Origin: DASUXY01 sp036377675
GTDB lineage: Bacteria > Bacillota > Bacilli > Bacillales > Amphibacillaceae
Reading direction: 5' to 3'
Length of the DNA stretch: 63,217 nt
Assembly (NCBI GenBank): GCA_036377675.1
Contig: DASUXY010000002.1
Coordinates: 1 to 63,217 of the forward strand
How positions within the stretch are numbered: the stretch's first letter is position 1; the number at the start of each line of letters is the position of its first letter. Shown piece after piece: positions 62,277 to 63,217 of this stretch. Below the pieces are notes generated by a model. It saw only the letters and a program-made list of their open reading frames with translations, searched no databases and had not been told where the DNA came from. Position numbers and translations under genes: made by a program.

Positions 62277-62310
62277 AGAGGAGTCGCCCCAAGAGGTGGC
62301 GAATAATCAA

Positions 62311-62373
62311 TGCTCTTTGAAAACTGAACAAAACAACGAGTATGCAGATGGAAAAACACCTCCGTGTTTTTCC
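62311..62373 (+). promoter_or_regulatory. rRNA leader with boxA and hairpin
   Basis: TGCTCTTTGAAAACTGAAC at 62311 is the boxA antitermination element typical of Bacillus rRNA leaders. A perfect 10-pair hairpin, GGAAAAACAC with GTGTTTTTCC (62350-62373), follows. These let RNA polymerase read through the rRNA genes and help processing. Confidence 0.8.
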
Positions 62374-62494
62374 AGTGATCAACTGAAAGGATTCGATTGA
62401 CGTTTTACGTCAGTTAAGAAATTTCATTGATTACAAACGAATGAAGCTAAGATTACTCCGTAATTGATTTGTTTCAATTACGATCTATAAAACA

Positions 62495-63217
<723 letters not shown>

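Overview
The window is chromosomal DNA of a low-GC, endospore-forming member of the Bacillaceae. The evidence is a gamma-type small acid-soluble spore protein, the cortex-lytic PdaA deacetylase, MreBH, ClpE with CtsR operators, PerR, and a Bacillus-type 16S rRNA start at the right edge. Gene order from about 25 kb onward follows the Bacillus subtilis yfk, yfh and yga neighbourhoods up to an rRNA operon, with local insertions and losses. I cannot name the species.

Layout. (1) 0.1-2.9 kb: a translationally coupled minus-strand kynUBA operon that turns tryptophan into anthranilate and alanine. (2) 3.4-10.7 kb: a catabolic island of two converging units. One has a ThDP-dependent decarboxylase-like enzyme, an aldehyde dehydrogenase and lysine 6-dehydrogenase. 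The other has a CaiB-type CoA-transferase and an acyl-CoA dehydrogenase with the glutaryl-CoA-type arginine. Together they can be read as a nearly complete route from L-lysine to crotonyl-CoA, with CcpA-type cre sites and a leader attenuator. (3) 10.8-14.2 kb: mreBH, a secreted CAP-domain protein and plsC. (4) 14.2-22.2 kb: histidine biosynthesis, hisJ divergent from hisZGDBAFIC. The amidotransferase gene hisH is missing between hisB and hisA. A glutaminase relic follows. (5) 22.5-34.1 kb: SRAP protein, Na+/alanine symporter, yfkJ-yfkI-yfkH, zosA, an OsmC protein, yfkD, a cytochrome c lipoprotein, pdaA and an acyl-CoA synthetase. (6) 34.3-37.9 kb: ferric-iron ABC transporter with a Fur box. 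(7) 38-46.5 kb: clpE under twin CtsR boxes, a secreted metallo-beta-lactamase-fold protein, an orphan ABC ATPase, a paired SMR transporter, a cluster of DnaA boxes, an acetyltransferase preceded by a tRNA-like element, an epimerase and recX. (8) 46.5-53.7 kb: an SDR relic, yfhH, yfhP, mutY, sspE, ygaC, ygaD and a potassium channel. (9) 54-62 kb: CoA-disulfide reductase/rhodanese with a CsoR-family-like operator, bcp, a hydroxyacid dehydrogenase, cobalamin adenosyltransferase, perR, a pabB-pabC fusion and ygzB. (10) 62-63.2 kb: tandem rRNA promoters, boxA and the 5' half of 16S rRNA.

Most genes are ordinary Bacillaceae core genes. The points I would examine first are the lysine-to-glutaryl-CoA island with its structured leader, the his operon without hisH, the compact DnaA-box cluster outside any origin context, and the tRNA-like element in the leader of the acetyltransferase gene. 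Motif matches were made by eye; no database search or folding program was run.
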